From Tyto alba (lineage: Eukaryota > Chordata > Aves > Strigiformes > Tytonidae), in the NCBI RefSeq assembly GCF_018691265.1, contig NW_024881329.1:496001-560000 (forward strand): a stretch of DNA of 64,000 nucleotides, given 5' to 3'. This document shows positions 12,708 to 25,164 of this stretch, piece by piece. The notes below the pieces were generated by a model that saw only the letters and a program-made list of their open reading frames with translations, searched no databases and had not been told where the DNA came from. The position numbers and the translations under genes were made by a program. The stretch's first letter is position 1, and each line of letters opens with the position of its first letter.

Positions 12708-13757
12708 CAGAATCATAGAATAGTTTGGGTTGGAAGGGACCTCTAACGCTCATCTAGTCCAACTCTTGCTGCAATGAGCAGGGACATCTTCGACTGGACC
12801 AAGTTGCTGAGAGCCCCATCCAACCTGACATTGAATGTTTCCATCTACCACCTCTCTGGGCAACCTGTGCCAGTGTTTCACCACCCTTATCGTAAAACAT
12901 GTCTTCCTTAGACCTAGCCTGAATCTACCCTCTTTTAGTGTAAAACCATTGCCCCTTGTTCTATCACAACAAGCCCTACTAAAAAGTCTGTCCCCATCCT
13001 TCTTATAAGCCCCCTTTAAGTACTGAAAGGCTGCAATAAGGTCTCTTCAGAGCCTTCTCTTCCCCAGGCTGAACAACCCCAACTGTCTCAGCCTGTCCTT
13101 ATAGAAGAGGTGCTTCAGCCCCCTGATCATCTTTGTGGCCTCCTCTGGACTCACTCCAACAGGTCCATGTCTTTTCTGGCCCCAGCACTGCAGGGGGGTC
13201 TCCCCAGAGTGGAGCAGAGGGGGAGAATCCCTTCCCTCGACCTGCTGCCCACACTTCTCTTGATGTAGCCCATGATACTGTTGGCTTTCTGGGCTGCGAG
13301 CGCACATTGCTGGATCATGCCCAGTTTTCCATCCACCACTAGCCCCAAGACCTTCTCCACAGGGCTGCTCTTAATCCCTTCATCCCCCAGCCTGTATTGA
13401 TACTGCAGTTTGCCTTGACCCATGTGCAGTTCCTGGCACTTGGCCTTGTTGAACCTTATGAGGTTCACAAGAACCCACTTCTTGAGCTTGTCCAGGTACC
13501 TCTGGATGCCATCCCGTCCCTCAGATGTGTCAGCTGAACCACTCAGCTTGGTGTTATCTGCAAACTTGCTGAGCATGGACTCCATCCCACTGTCCATGTC
13601 ACTGATGAAGATATTAAACAGTACTGGTCCCAGTACAGACCCCTGAAGGACACTACTTGTCACTGATCTCCATTCAGACATTGAGCTGTTGACCACTACC
13701 CCCTGGATGCAACCATCCAACCAGTTCCTCATCTGGGATGAACAGTCCATCCATCAA
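12708..13757 (-). mobile_element. CR1 LINE, 5'-truncated, minus orientation
   Basis: CR1 is the dominant non-LTR retrotransposon of birds. The left end begins with the reverse complement of the CR1 3' terminus (ATCATAGAATAGTTTGGGTT, then GGAAGGGACCTC), so the element reads leftward. About 1 kb is kept: the end of the reverse-transcriptase frame (13047-13750) and the full 3' region. The 5' part is missing from about 13757, which is the usual 5' truncation. Confidence 0.92.
13047..13750 (-). pseudogene. CR1 reverse transcriptase C-terminal fragment, broken
   Basis: The frame at 13750-13151 gives recognisable CR1 RT text: QGSVLGPVLFNIFISDMDSG, then SKFADNTKLSG, then DKLKKW and RFNKAKCQELHMGQG, ending at KDMDLLE. 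The RT catalytic box, normally F/Y-A-D-D, reads FADN, so the second metal-binding Asp is lost. The frame breaks near 13150 and the family text continues in another frame (EEATKMIRGLKHL, then LGLFSLGKRRL) down to 13047, showing a frameshift. A short stretch before KDMDLLE also looks deleted. It cannot encode an active enzyme. Confidence 0.88.
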
Positions 13758-16424
13758 ATCAATATCTATCCAAGCTAGAGAGAAGGATGTTGTGACATAT
13801 TTTTCTTACAGAGATATTAGAATAAAAAGTTGAGCACACCAAGAAAATATGTTCTGCCTCCTCCTTTTCCTTTCCCCGGACTGCGAGGTCATTGTCCAGC
13901 CTAAGCTGCATCTGCATAACCAACAAAGCAGTCTTGTTTGTAAAGCAAGGCACTCCCCTTTCTCCATAGCTTGCAGGAACCTAAATGACACAGGAAAAAG
14001 GGTAACAGGAGAAGCCTTCTCTAAATGCAGCATTAATAAGACAGAGATAGTGAGGCTGCAAGAACAGATGCTGAATGGGTTATGGAGAGATGACGTGATT
14101 TAGGGTAGCATCTTTACATGCCCCCACTCTGCTCCAAGCATCCCCGCACTGCACAGGTGTCTGGGTACTGAATAGAGCAAGAAAAGGTTATTTTGAAGGA
14201 AGAATAAACACAATGTTTATTCATATAACAGCCAACTCCTGCCTCGCTTTACACCCCAACCAGCTGTGGTTGGTATGCACATGTAAAATAATAGTAACCT
14301 GCTACAATCTGTGTGGCAGGCCACTGAGCCCACAGCCGCTGTAGTATGGTTACCCTCCCGGTGAGCACTTGGGTGTACAGAAGAAACACTGTAAACTGCT
14401 GTGACCTGTTAGCACTGGTACATGCCTGTCATATTCATCCATACCTTAAATGACAAAGCTCACTTTCACCATTAAAAACATCACCGAGACAAGTACTGTA
14501 GGATTGGAAAACATAGAAATAGTAGCAGAACAACCCGGTCGTAAGGTGCTCCCTTAACTAGATTACAGACGAGGTCACAGACTGAGGTAATTTATTTGAC
14601 GTTTTCAGCATTAAAAAAGAAGTTTCTTTTACCCTTGAAAGCTGCTTAAGATGAAGAACATAGTAAGCAGGGGTGAAGCTATGCTTTAATAGTTACCATC
14701 TGACTAATTTTTGTGGGTGGCTAAGATGCCAGGCAAGACTTGCTCTGTCCTGGCAAGATGGATATCTATCTTGTACACAGTGGGAAAGGCCCCGTGATAT
14801 GGCTTAGTGCCATGACTATTTGCATATTAAAATGGTGGATGTCGAAACCAATCCTGAACGCAATCTGTTACGTGAACTCTACCTGCCATCTGCTTGCTGA
14901 CAGCACTGGGAGTGGTTCTTGCTGGGATTACACAGTGTGCTCCTGTTGGCTGCCAAAGAAAGTAGAAAGAAGTTACGGAAGAAAAAAAAAAGAAGGTGAC
15001 CCATGGGGGAAAGTTGCAGACAGGTGTAACTGGGGGAGGAAAAAAAAGAAAAAAAAAAAAAAAAGTCATGATAAAGTTTTCTACAAGATCTATGTATTAC
15101 TAGACATCAATACACACACAAATTTATTGCATTTCACATTCTCTCGAGCAGTACGTGGTCAGCACTCTGTAATATATAAGGAAACACAACTCTGCTTATA
15201 CCGAGTTCGCTATGAGGCAGATGAGATGGCTGAAGCTGCCTGGAAGAAGGAACGCTGTCGTTTCTGTGGCCGGGCACAGCACGGCTGAGCCCGCAGCCTC
15301 CCGGGGCCGCGCTACCACCTCCACTTCTGCACGAAGGTTTTGTACCACCTTTCACTGTGGAAAACAGGTTTTTTCATCATTAATTTGCCTTTCATGATTT
15401 GTGCTTTTTAAATAATTAGTATTGTCTCTCTCATCCCTGTTGGACAAAGCACATTGGCCTGACAGCAATAGCTCTCTGAAGAAAATCAGAACTATTTCAG
15501 CAGCTCATGGGAACACTGGTCAGTGATAAGGGTCTCACTGCAGTGGGCACTATCTAGCTATAATAAGGGTCGCTGCTGTTACTGGAAGTCATAATTCACA
15601 AGAAGTTAGGAGTCTGGTAAAGGCAAAACCTGAGGTCCTGTTGGTCTGTCAACACTACAAATAGTGTGCATTTTCTTTTGCAGGGAGTCCAAGGTTAATT
15701 ATAAAATGAACAAACTTCTGGTCATACAGAACTACAAAACCTGTTCTCACTTTAGAGCCAATCTGAGTTTCAAACTCAAAAAGCAGATGTCTGTTGAATT
15801 TGTGTTGCAAACAGCATTGGGAAACTGATCAAGTTGGACTGTATCCACAGTGATAAGCAAACATGGCAACACTATTTCTGTGAGCATCTCTACCCTCTAA
15901 CCATTAATTCTTCCAAACTGTTCTTTGGGCTGGATTTTCTGCTCCTAGCATCTGTTCAGTTCTTCACAGTTTGCACCTTACAAACCTCTAGTGTCCAGAA
16001 GAGAAGCTGAAAGTCTTGATCAGGGCTCTACCCGGGGCACCTACCAGGTAACTGAGAGGTAGGTAACATCCAACCCACATCTGTCACAAACAGATCCAAT
16101 GAGGCATGTTTCAAGTGCTTTTTATGACAAAGACCTTGTAGAGAGGCAGGGCAAGCACAGGGAACCACATACCCTGACTCTGCTGAGGGCTTTAACACTG
16201 TTTCATGTGACCTTGGCAAAAACAAACTAGGAAAAATATGGTCTGGATGAAAATATTACAGACTAACTGTGATATTCCTTGTAAAACTGCATCAGTAGCT
16301 GCAATATTAATCTGGACTGGCAATCTAAAGGAAGGAGGACTGAGAGGAGAGATGCGAACGGTATTAGCTTCTGTAAAGAGGAAAGGAATAACCAACATTC
16401 CATGCCCTTGGTAAACAGCGCAAG

Positions 16425-16655
16425 AAGTACAGGGATCAGATCACAGCAAGAGGGAGGTCCAGGTTAGCTATGAGGAAAAACTTTATAGTGATATGGATAG
16501 GTGAAATAGATACTAAAGGAGATTGAGGAATCAGCCTTGCCAGAGGTTTTAGGAGGTCAGGTAAGACAAACACTTCTGAGATTTATTGTACACAGTCAGT
16601 TCTGTCCTGAGGCTGGGGCATGGGGCAGCTGACCTCTTGAGGTCCCTTTTCTCCC
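16425..16655 (+). mobile_element. Ancient CR1 3' fragment
   Basis: The text follows the CR1 3' region at low identity: AGAGGGAGGTCCAGGTTAGC, a GAGGAAAAACTTTATAGTGA block and GCCAGAGGTTTTAGGAGGTC, ending with GACCTCTTGAGGTCCC near 16640, the equivalent of the usual 'GATGACCTCTTGAGGTCCC' motif. It is old and carries indels. Confidence 0.6.
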
Positions 16656-18164
16656 TTGTTTACCTTAATCTTAACACTTCTTCACAAAAGAATTACATTA
16701 GTTTTCTGGGATGTCCAGTAGTTTAGAGAGGTAAACCAGTGCAAACGAACAGAAGTGCAAATTGACCAGCTTCACTCTCACCCAGGATTAAAATATTCAA
16801 ATATTCACCAAGGGAAAAAAAAAAAAAAAAAAGATAAAAGGAGTAGATAAGGCTGTCGAACCACCTGACTTTTGTAATATCAGACATCACTAGAAAAAAA
16901 AAAAAAAACAAAAAAAAACAAACACACATTTTTAAAGAGAGCAATATCAACAACTAATGCAATCTCTTAAAAAGTCCTGTAAGCAAAAGAGCCATTTTCA
17001 GTGATTTCATGGGCTCTCTCATTTAGAGGTCAGTGGAGATTCAAGGGAGGAAGGGGAGGTGGTGAGAAAAAAACAAGACTCCTCAACTGTTTCTGTGAAT
17101 GATCTAGAAATCCAACACATCTTTCTTTCCTGTCATCACCGCAGAATGACCACACACAGGTACCCAACCCACGGCCAGAGAGCCTCCCTTCTCCGCTCCC
17201 AAGTGACCTAGGGCTTGCCAGAAGTGGCCTGGTGCTGCTTTCCCCCCCTCCAAGTCTCAAGATTCCTCTCACCCGATGGGTCCAGGACTCTGCGAGAGAG
17301 CGAGATTTGCAGTGCCTGACCTAGGATTCCCCATGCCCCACAGATCTCCCCAGCATTTCTTCTTTTTCTATGATGGATCTTCTACCCCTTGCAAGTAAAC
17401 CCATGTCTTTTCATGCAGCCTCTTGAACAATTCATCATGCTCCCCCATTTAGGCAGTTCTTAAGCCTTCTTTCCCCTTTAAAAAGATTCCTACTTATATT
17501 ACCAAGTTGCCTGGATCCATCATCACTGCTAAAACTTTGAAAACACATTCCAATCCTTTCAATAGTTTGGGATTTTTCTCCTCATTTGCTATGTGAGCCT
17601 TGGAAAAAATTAGCAGGTGTCAACATTGGCTGCCATGAAAGCAATAGCCTAGACAAGGCACAGCTTTCTGGTATCTTTAATCATTCTTGTGCATAAACCC
17701 TCTCCACACAGGGGAGGGAGAGGCCATTCCAAGAGGAAGGGCTCTGTCATGCTCCAGATGACTGGTGTGGCTCTTTGTGTTCATGAGGTGTGAGGATGTC
17801 CATCCAGGCATGGCACACACCCTTCCCTGTGATTTGGGGTTTCCCACCTTCCAGAGCCGTTCATTGTCTGTACTCTAGGTCTTCTCCCCCTTCCTCCACA
17901 TCTGCTCTTCAAACCCTACCCAACCAACTGCACGGCCTCGGCAGGACAGTCTCCAATGCTGCCCTGGAATCACACACAAGCCTAATTGTGGATTTGCACC
18001 CAGCTCGGACAGGAAGCAAACCTGGGCTAATGCCTAAACCAGTGAGACCTCCCCGTGTGCCATGCAAGAGGGCTGGAAATGCCAGGGAAGTCCTGCTAGC
18101 CCACGTAATGTTCATATAATGGGAGTCCTGACACCAGCAGACAGATCTGAATAGGAAGGGAATG

Positions 18165-18335
18165 AACCTAGAGGCAGCATCACCTAATGAGTAGGGCATG
18201 GTCTGAGAGGCTGGAGTCTTGTATTCTGGTTGTATTCTCAGTTCAGCAGCTGATCTGCTGAATAAGTTTTCCATGTGCTTTGGTTTTCCCACCTATAAAA
18301 GGGTGAGAATTACTCTTGCTCTCCTCTGAAAGGCT
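18165..18335 (+). mobile_element. MIR-type SINE relic
   Basis: The order of blocks follows MIR: a tRNA-like start (GGTCTGAGAGGCTGGAGTC), a central part around AGCAGCTGATCTGCTGAATA, then GTGCTTTGGTTTTCCCACCT and ATAAAAGGGTGAGAATTAC, matching the MIR 'TTTCCTCATCTGTAAAATGGGGATAAT' segment. It is a diverged, immobile copy. Confidence 0.62.
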
Positions 18336-20384
18336 TCTGAGTCCATCAGTAAAGCACAGTACATAACAGTCAGACACTAGGTCCACCAGTTCATCAGGGA
18401 GGCTGGCAAAAGCTTCCTCACATTTAAATCACAGCTTATCTGTACCTTCTTTTATGCACTAAAGGACTTTTAGTATGCACTGCTAGTTCATATGAATGGG
18501 TACAGTGGGCAATATAGTTTTGCTCTATCCAGTCTGACACAAGAGAAGCCATGCTAACCTCTGTTATTATTGTGAGAAGACACCATAACTCAGGAACTAC
18601 CCAAAACCAAATGAAAAAGAAAAACATAACATGAATGAAGGATTCTTAGCGACTGGGCAATAATAAGCCAAAATGGAAAGTTTAAAGTGGCTACTCACAA
18701 ACAAAGAGCTTGCATTTTATCTGCCAAGACTGAAAAAATCAACCTCAGGAAGGCATGACAGGGAAAAAAGAATCTATAAAGGGGCAATAGCCCTGTGTCT
18801 GACAACATTAGTAGGTGTAGCCTGTAGCAGGTTATTAAGGATATTGGCTTTGAGAGAAACCCCAAATGTTTATTTCAAAGCCTCTAAAAACAGCAGGCAG
18901 AAATATGACCATGAGTCTACCTAGTATAAAATATCAAGACTCCTAATTTTTCAACTAAAAGGTATGTCATTATCTGTGACTAATTTGAAATTAAAAGAAG
19001 GCAAGTGATAGCTAAATCTAGGGCAGTTAACTAACAAGAAGCTCTGGAAAGGACTCAGAGTACTGCTGCTTGGTCAAAGGGAGACCACTCAAGTCACTTG
19101 ACTCATAGAGGCGGGTATGGGGAAATCTGCCCGTGTCTCCTCTCTGAAGTGGCTGTATTTGGAATATGAAGGTCTTGTCCCTGGAGGACTAGAGAGGAAA
19201 AACAGAGAAGCCACATCCTGTGACATTTCAGCTGACTGGGAAGCAGGAGCCAGACCTGCTCTTGTTCTCAAATATTGCAACCTGCTTAGGGAACCAAAAG
19301 GAAGAGAGACCTAGAGAAACAGCCAGGCTCTCAAGCTATCCTCCTGAAATTCAGCAATGCCTTATCACCACCCTCTCCTTTGGCGATGTAACTGGCACGT
19401 CTTTGCCAGGAGCAAAGACATGAAGTCCACTGCTCACCTTGTGCTCCATCCCAAACCATCTGGATGTGAGAAGCAGAATACTTGTTCCCATGTCTCCCCT
19501 TTATTTTTAGCCCTTGTAAGTGATTACTAATGGTGATTAGGGACCGAGGGGGGGAAAAAAAAAAAGGTGGAAGAGGGGGGATGGGGGAAAGGAGGGAGGG
19601 AAGAAGGAGGTCATCTGAGCAGTTGACTTTGTTGTTATAGCAGAAATTTAAAAAGCTCAAGTTCTTAGCACTCAAATTTCTGAGAAACCCGTGGTGTTAG
19701 AGACGCAGTCTGTGCTCATCAGCCTTTGCTTAAATATTTACTTTGGCTCCGTGACTGCTCCTGGCCCAGGCTCTTGGCGCCGTGATGTCACTTGCAAGAA
19801 GGCAACACCAGACCCCTGGTAGGAGCGATGGTCATCAGGCTGGCTTTCTGGCACTGCCCTGGGTTAGTCATCAGCTACTCTGCTCCCCATTATCACACCA
19901 ACATGTCCAGAGGGAGCAGACCAGCTTTTGGCTCTAACTTTCTTACTTCCCTGCTGTCTGCACTAGGAACTCTCCTTTATTTGCTCTGTAACTGTAAGAA
20001 AGCAACTAACTTTGAAAGAGTTTACAAATTGTGGGCACAATCCACTCTGGAAGAGGTAGGATCAAGCAGCTCTGAATTCAAAGACCAAGCTCATCAGTAT
20101 TCCTGTATGGTGGGATATTATCAGTGATAACTAGGAGTCTGACTTAGAGAAGAAGCAAAAATCATTCACCCCCTCCCTTAAAATAGGTGGGCAATTAGGA
20201 AAACTAAAGTGAAACATTGTGATACCTTATACACATAATCTGAGGAGCATCGTGGCTCTCTTAAATGGCCATAAGTGGTCAGAAACAGAACTGTATTTTC
20301 AGTTTATGTGACGGTGCTCTACCTGTGCCTGTCTGCTAGTCATCATTTTCTCTTTACTCCTGAGATCTTTTTAATCTGTTTGTC

Positions 20385-20480
20385 AGTCTTGACAGAAGAA
20401 AAGAGGGCTCAAAGATGCCAAATTTGCACAAGATCATAGAAATAGCTGTCTAGTTGAGGAGAGAAACCTTACTAGTGTTT
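20385..20480 (-). mobile_element. MIR-like relic, reverse orientation
   Basis: The plus strand shows AGAAAAGAGGGCTCAAAGAT, then TTGCACAAGATCATAGAAAT and AGCTGTCTAGTTGAGGAG. This follows the reverse complement of the MIR core (gaggctcagagaggttaag, cttgcccaaggtcacacagc, tagtggcagag) at low identity. This is a weaker call than the other MIRs. Confidence 0.45.
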
Positions 20481-22489
20481 CCATAAAAAGGAAAGAAGAG
20501 GCAGGACCTTAACTCTTCTTGGAGAGTCTCATCTCTAAGAGAATCTGGACAAGACAAGACCCATTATATGAGTCCCATGTCTAGGTAATTTTTCAAACCA
20601 GAACTTCTTTCTTATTAGGCACTGAAGATTCCACTTGTAAAAGACAGATCCATAGGAGAACAGCTTCGTCCTCGCCTCTGCCCAGGCAACTATGAGCTAG
20701 ATCTCTTATAAAGCACAGTCTGACAGCCGCACTAAAACAGTGATCCATGAGTGACTTGTTGAAAAAGTAACTTTCAGAAGGGCTTCAGCATTCACTTCTT
20801 GAGAATTGAGAATTTGAATGAGACTGGCAGTCAGATAAGCATTGAAATAAAGGGCTGGATTTCTTAAACATCTCAGTGCCCTGAGTATGGACAGACTGGT
20901 CCGGGGGTTCACACTTGAGAAGTACCATTTCAGCTCCTGGGTGTTCACAGCATTAGGATATCTGGCCCCACTCCACTAAGACATGCGCTATCTGGAAATG
21001 TCCCTTTTTCCCTTGGGAAAGGTCCTTCCAACAGCCTAAGCCAGCCAAGCCTGGTGAGGCGAGGATGGCTCACAAACAGGTCACAGGCTGAACCCCAGTG
21101 AGGCAGCTGCACAGGAGCTGGCAAACAGGGGTCCCATCCAGGGGACACTGTGCAGCACAGGACACTGTCGGAGTGTCACAGTGTCTGCCCTCTTGGGGCT
21201 TTGTTCCAACACTAGGATGATGCACCAAGAGCTTGCCTCAAAGGTGAGACCAGAATGTTCTTGGACTGCAGTCATTTCTGGTGCCTCCAGATCCTCCCTT
21301 CGCCAAACACACCACTGGTGGTGGCGTTACTCACATTACAGCACCAAACCTTCTCAGTAGCCTGGTTGAGAAGAAAAAGGTGAAGGTGTGTGTCTCTTCT
21401 ATTTTCATTCCAGGCTTCATTCAGTCTACACAGACACATCGTGCAGAAAAAGAAGCTGCTGCTCCACACGGAGGACCAGGGAGTGGCTAGGACAGCTTAG
21501 ACAGGGAAACACGGGGTCCAACAGGGAGGGCTGACACACGGCTGCACTGCTTGTGCTTTGACAGCAGCCTCTTGTGTGGCCCTGGACACGTTCTTTCACC
21601 TTTCTGACTCCTGTGAACAGCAGTTGATGGTACATGCCTGTGTGCTGGCACATTTCTAGGTTGGACCTGCAGAGCTCTCCTGCGTGTCCCTCACCTCCTC
21701 TTCTACCCTCCACTTTCTCCGGCAGAAATCTTTTCAGAAATTCATCAGAGCAGCCATAAATACTAACACTTCTTCCACAGCACACGTTCAAGCTGGCACA
21801 AGAGCATAATTTAAAACATAATTTAAAAAGAAAGCAACACATTCTTAAACACAGACCATAAGGAGGCAAGCACCTGGCCCCTGGCTCAGCTGGGAGCTGC
21901 ACTGCAGTTCTCTGCTAGGTGAGGTCAGCAATCTGTTGTTTCAGTGGAGGTGGGGAGGAAAGGGCAACCCTGTGCCAAATTCATTCAGGTACCACCTGGG
22001 ATGTTTAAGCAATTACAAGTGTCTTCCAGGCTCTATCCCCTTTCCCTCCACACTTACCCCTGCCTTCCTTCCTGCATCTTTGACACCATCTCTACCATAG
22101 TATACAAGGGTTCCTTGTCACCAAGTTCTCATCTTGCTCTCTTATAATGAAAAACAGCTGTGGCAGGCATGTCCCAAACAAAGCCTTACACATTCCTGGT
22201 GGAACTGCCTCCTCACCGCCAAAACCCCCAGACTTTATATTTACTACAGAAAATTCAAAACACAACCACTTTTCCTCCTCCAAGCTGTAATTTCCTCCCT
22301 GACAGGCCAGTCAAATTTAAGATTTCATGTACTATTCTTATCTCGAGTCCCTGCTTCCCCCCTGCCTCACCACTTAGCAAAGCTGACGGCCCTCCAGCAC
22401 CATGCACATTGCTATAAGTAGCTTCTGTGGAGCAGAGTAGCACATTCTTCCTTCTCTGAAAAAGACCACAGAGGGTGGTTTGAAGTAGA

Positions 22490-23309
22490 GATAGAAAAAG
22501 AGCATATTTAAGAGAAAAGATCCTGAGAGGGGGTTGGGACTTGTGAGGAGGAGTTACGAGAACAACACCTATGCAAACATCAAGGTCAATGGAAGGAAGT
22601 TGGAGGAAAAGGGGCCGCCTCCCCTGCCACCCGGGGAGATCACCAGTGGAGCAGAAGCCGACTTGCGGCCTGTGGAGGATCCCACACCAGAGCAGGTGGC
22701 TGCACCCAGAGGAGGCCGGGACTCTCAGGGGAGAAGCAGCCCCAGTTGTTGTAGTTTCAGCACTGGGACGACTGGAACACGCAGGGGTGACCCATGCTGG
22801 GGCAGCTCAGGAATGGCTGCAGCCTGTAGGGAGGACTCACTGCGGAGAAGGTTTGTGGAAGACTGTCTCCAGTGGGAGGGGAGCCATGCAGAACAGAGGG
22901 AGAACGAGAGGAGTTCCACCCCCCGAGGAGGAAGGAGCAGGAGCTGACTGTAACCCCCATCCCCTGCCTCCTGCGCTGCTGGGGGAGGAGGGAGAGAGGT
23001 GGGGAGCAGAGCTGAGCCCGGGGAGAAGGGAGGGGAGGGAGGAAGGTCTTTTTAAGATGTAGTAATGCTTCTCACTCTCCCACTCTGTTAAGTGTTGTTG
23101 TTGCTAGTGTCTGAATTAAATGTATGTTCTTTTTCTTCTCATAATGAGTTTGTTTTTTTTCCGTGACTGTGATGGGTGAATCACCCCTCCCTGTCCTCAT
23201 CTCGATTCCCAAGCCTTTTTCTTTATTTTCTCTTTTCCATTCCTGAAGGGGAAGGGGTGAGCGAGCGGCTGCACGGTGCCCAGTTGCCCTCTGGGCTCAA
23301 ACCATGACA
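22490..23309 (+). mobile_element. Avian endogenous-retrovirus solo LTR, copy 1 (5' part lost or diverged)
   Basis: Old non-coding LTR copy in plus orientation. A TATA-like CATATTTAAG lies near 22503, followed by the CATCAAGGTCAATGG block shared with copy 2, long GA/GC-rich R-region text, an ATTAAA poly(A) signal at 23115-23120, and a 3' end CTCAAACCATGACA at 23309 with the terminal CA expected of an LTR. The U3 part cannot be aligned clearly with copy 2. A frame of 137-163 codons inside it is compositional. There is no gag, pol or env text next to it. Confidence 0.7.
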
Positions 23310-25164
23310 AGGGTGAGTTCAGGCACCAGCAGTCCATGCCAGTGTATCCTGTTGTAATGTGGTGACTTTTAAGTACTAGAGTGATCTCTGACTGAACTAC
23401 CTTGAGTCCCACACAGCCCCCAGCTACCCTACAGGGGGTTCAGGTAAGTTTTAGGGTGCCCACTGGGGCGATTTGCATCTCTTCTCATAGCTGATAACTG
23501 GCACCCACCACTACCATGCTGCACCTCTTTCTCACCCCCCAGCAGCAACTGGCACCAGCAGAGGTGTAAGGCTCTTCTCAGCCACTATTGAGGACAAGAT
23601 AGGTGGTGGAGCTCAGCAGAAGCCTCCCATGAGCAGGATTCAACTCCACCAGCCACAGACTGCAGTCTAGAAATGATGAGGGGAACACAGGGCTGTATAT
23701 TTGGCAGGATTTGTGCAGCTTTTTGCAGAGGTTTCCTATGCAGGCTGTGCTCACCCCTTAGTCTAGACCAAGCCTTAAAACATGCTCCTGTGAGGCTGAG
23801 ACCTTGCCTGCCTTTTTGCTGCTCAATTATCCTCCTCTCCATCAATCTTTGTTAGCAGAACAAGGGCAACCTGAGCTACCAGCAGCCTCAGTGATGGGGA
23901 AGAGCGGTCACCAGCCAGTGAAAAGCAGTAGCACTGTACTTTCTTTCCTGACCATTCTTGTCTGAGCTCCAGGCCAGCAATTTAAGTTACCAAAGTTTGT
24001 TCCAACATTATACAAACAAGTGAGGGAGAGTCTGAAGCAAAGCCAAGCGAAGGAAGGTCAAAAAGCACCCTCTTCTCTCACAAGACCTTTATTGAGTACA
24101 CTTATTCTTGAATAGACAGGATGGATTAAGACTACCTCAAGGCTTGCTATGCTGCAAGCTGTCTTCAGGTACTCGAGACAGGAATTCCGTAACACTGGAA
24201 TTCTGCAGGCTTAGAAAGGAGAGTCTTCTGTCAGCCTGACACCCAAAGAAAAAACTTTCCTGCCTTTTAACTCCTACCTGGTTCTTCTCCTCAGCTCAGC
24301 AGCAATCATTGCCATACATTCATAGGCAGCAGTCATTCCCCTGCCACTTTCTCCCTACTCCAGAAGATCAGCAAATCACTTGTATACCGCAGGGAGGCTG
24401 ATCTCCCCAGAGTACCCACAAGCAGCAAACACCAGCGTTTATGGGACTTCCTAGACCTTGTAACTGCAGCTATATTTTTCTTAAGTAAGGCAATCCCTGC
24501 CCCATCCACAAGCATCTCAAAGCTTACCTCCCACCAGGGTTCTTGGCCAATTTACTAGAGTGAGTTGATGAGGCTGTTAGCAGAAGTCCCCAGAAGTCTG
24601 GAAATACTGCCTCTTACCCACCCTCCCAACAGGTTTTCACAAACTACTGTCAAACTCTGATACTTCCACTCTTCCAGTAGAAAGGGGTATATAAATATAT
24701 ATGCCATTTTAGTACCGTAGCACATGGAGTTTACCTAATTCCTTACCTAATCTGAATCTCCCAGTAAGATGTGACCAAGACAGCCCACTCTGCGTGGGCA
24801 GGAGATGCTCCTGACCTCTGGCTAGAGCAGTGCTGCAGCCACCAGCAAGCTGCCTACTCCAGTGCCTCCGAGCCACCGGGTCCGTGGCCTTAGGGAACGC
24901 CTGAGCCACCGAGAGTTTCTGGCCACCAGTTGGCAACCAAAGGCAATCTCGGCAAAATCTACACAGGGTGCAGTGGTCAATATTTGGTCTACGATTTCCC
25001 GTGTTACACACAACTGTATTACCCTTTAATATAGAGGCAGAGCCACTGTGGGGCAGAGGGATGTGCTTTGATAAGGATATTAATTGGGAGAGGTAACGGG
25101 CAAAATAAAGTCTGAACTCTGTTAGTGGAATGATCTTTAGAATCTCTGTAGTTGTAATTGTGGG
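23310..25164. other. DNA between the two LTR copies
   Basis: About 1.85 kb with no retroviral coding text on either strand. The two LTRs are therefore better read as independent solo LTRs than as the ends of one provirus, although an internally deleted provirus cannot be excluded. I recognise no gene or repeat here. Confidence 0.5.

Larger units (their letters stand above)
13758..22489. other. Intergenic DNA between the CR1 copy and the first LTR
   Basis: I saw no gene. It contains an old CR1 fragment (about 16425-16655), a MIR relic (about 18165-18335), a reverse MIR-like relic (about 20385-20480), A-rich runs near 15050 and at 16815-16832, and a short hairpin AATAAAC/GTTTATT near 14209. 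A modest frame near 14740-15288 crosses an A run and has no family resemblance. Confidence 0.5.

Noticed and set aside
14740..15288. 182-codon plus-strand frame
   Set aside because: It reads through an A-rich simple tract giving poly-Lys and has no recognisable domain.
22534..23062. Frames of 137 and 163 codons, plus strand
   Set aside because: They lie inside an LTR copy, in GA/GC-rich R-region DNA, and share text with the second LTR; no retroviral or host protein is encoded.
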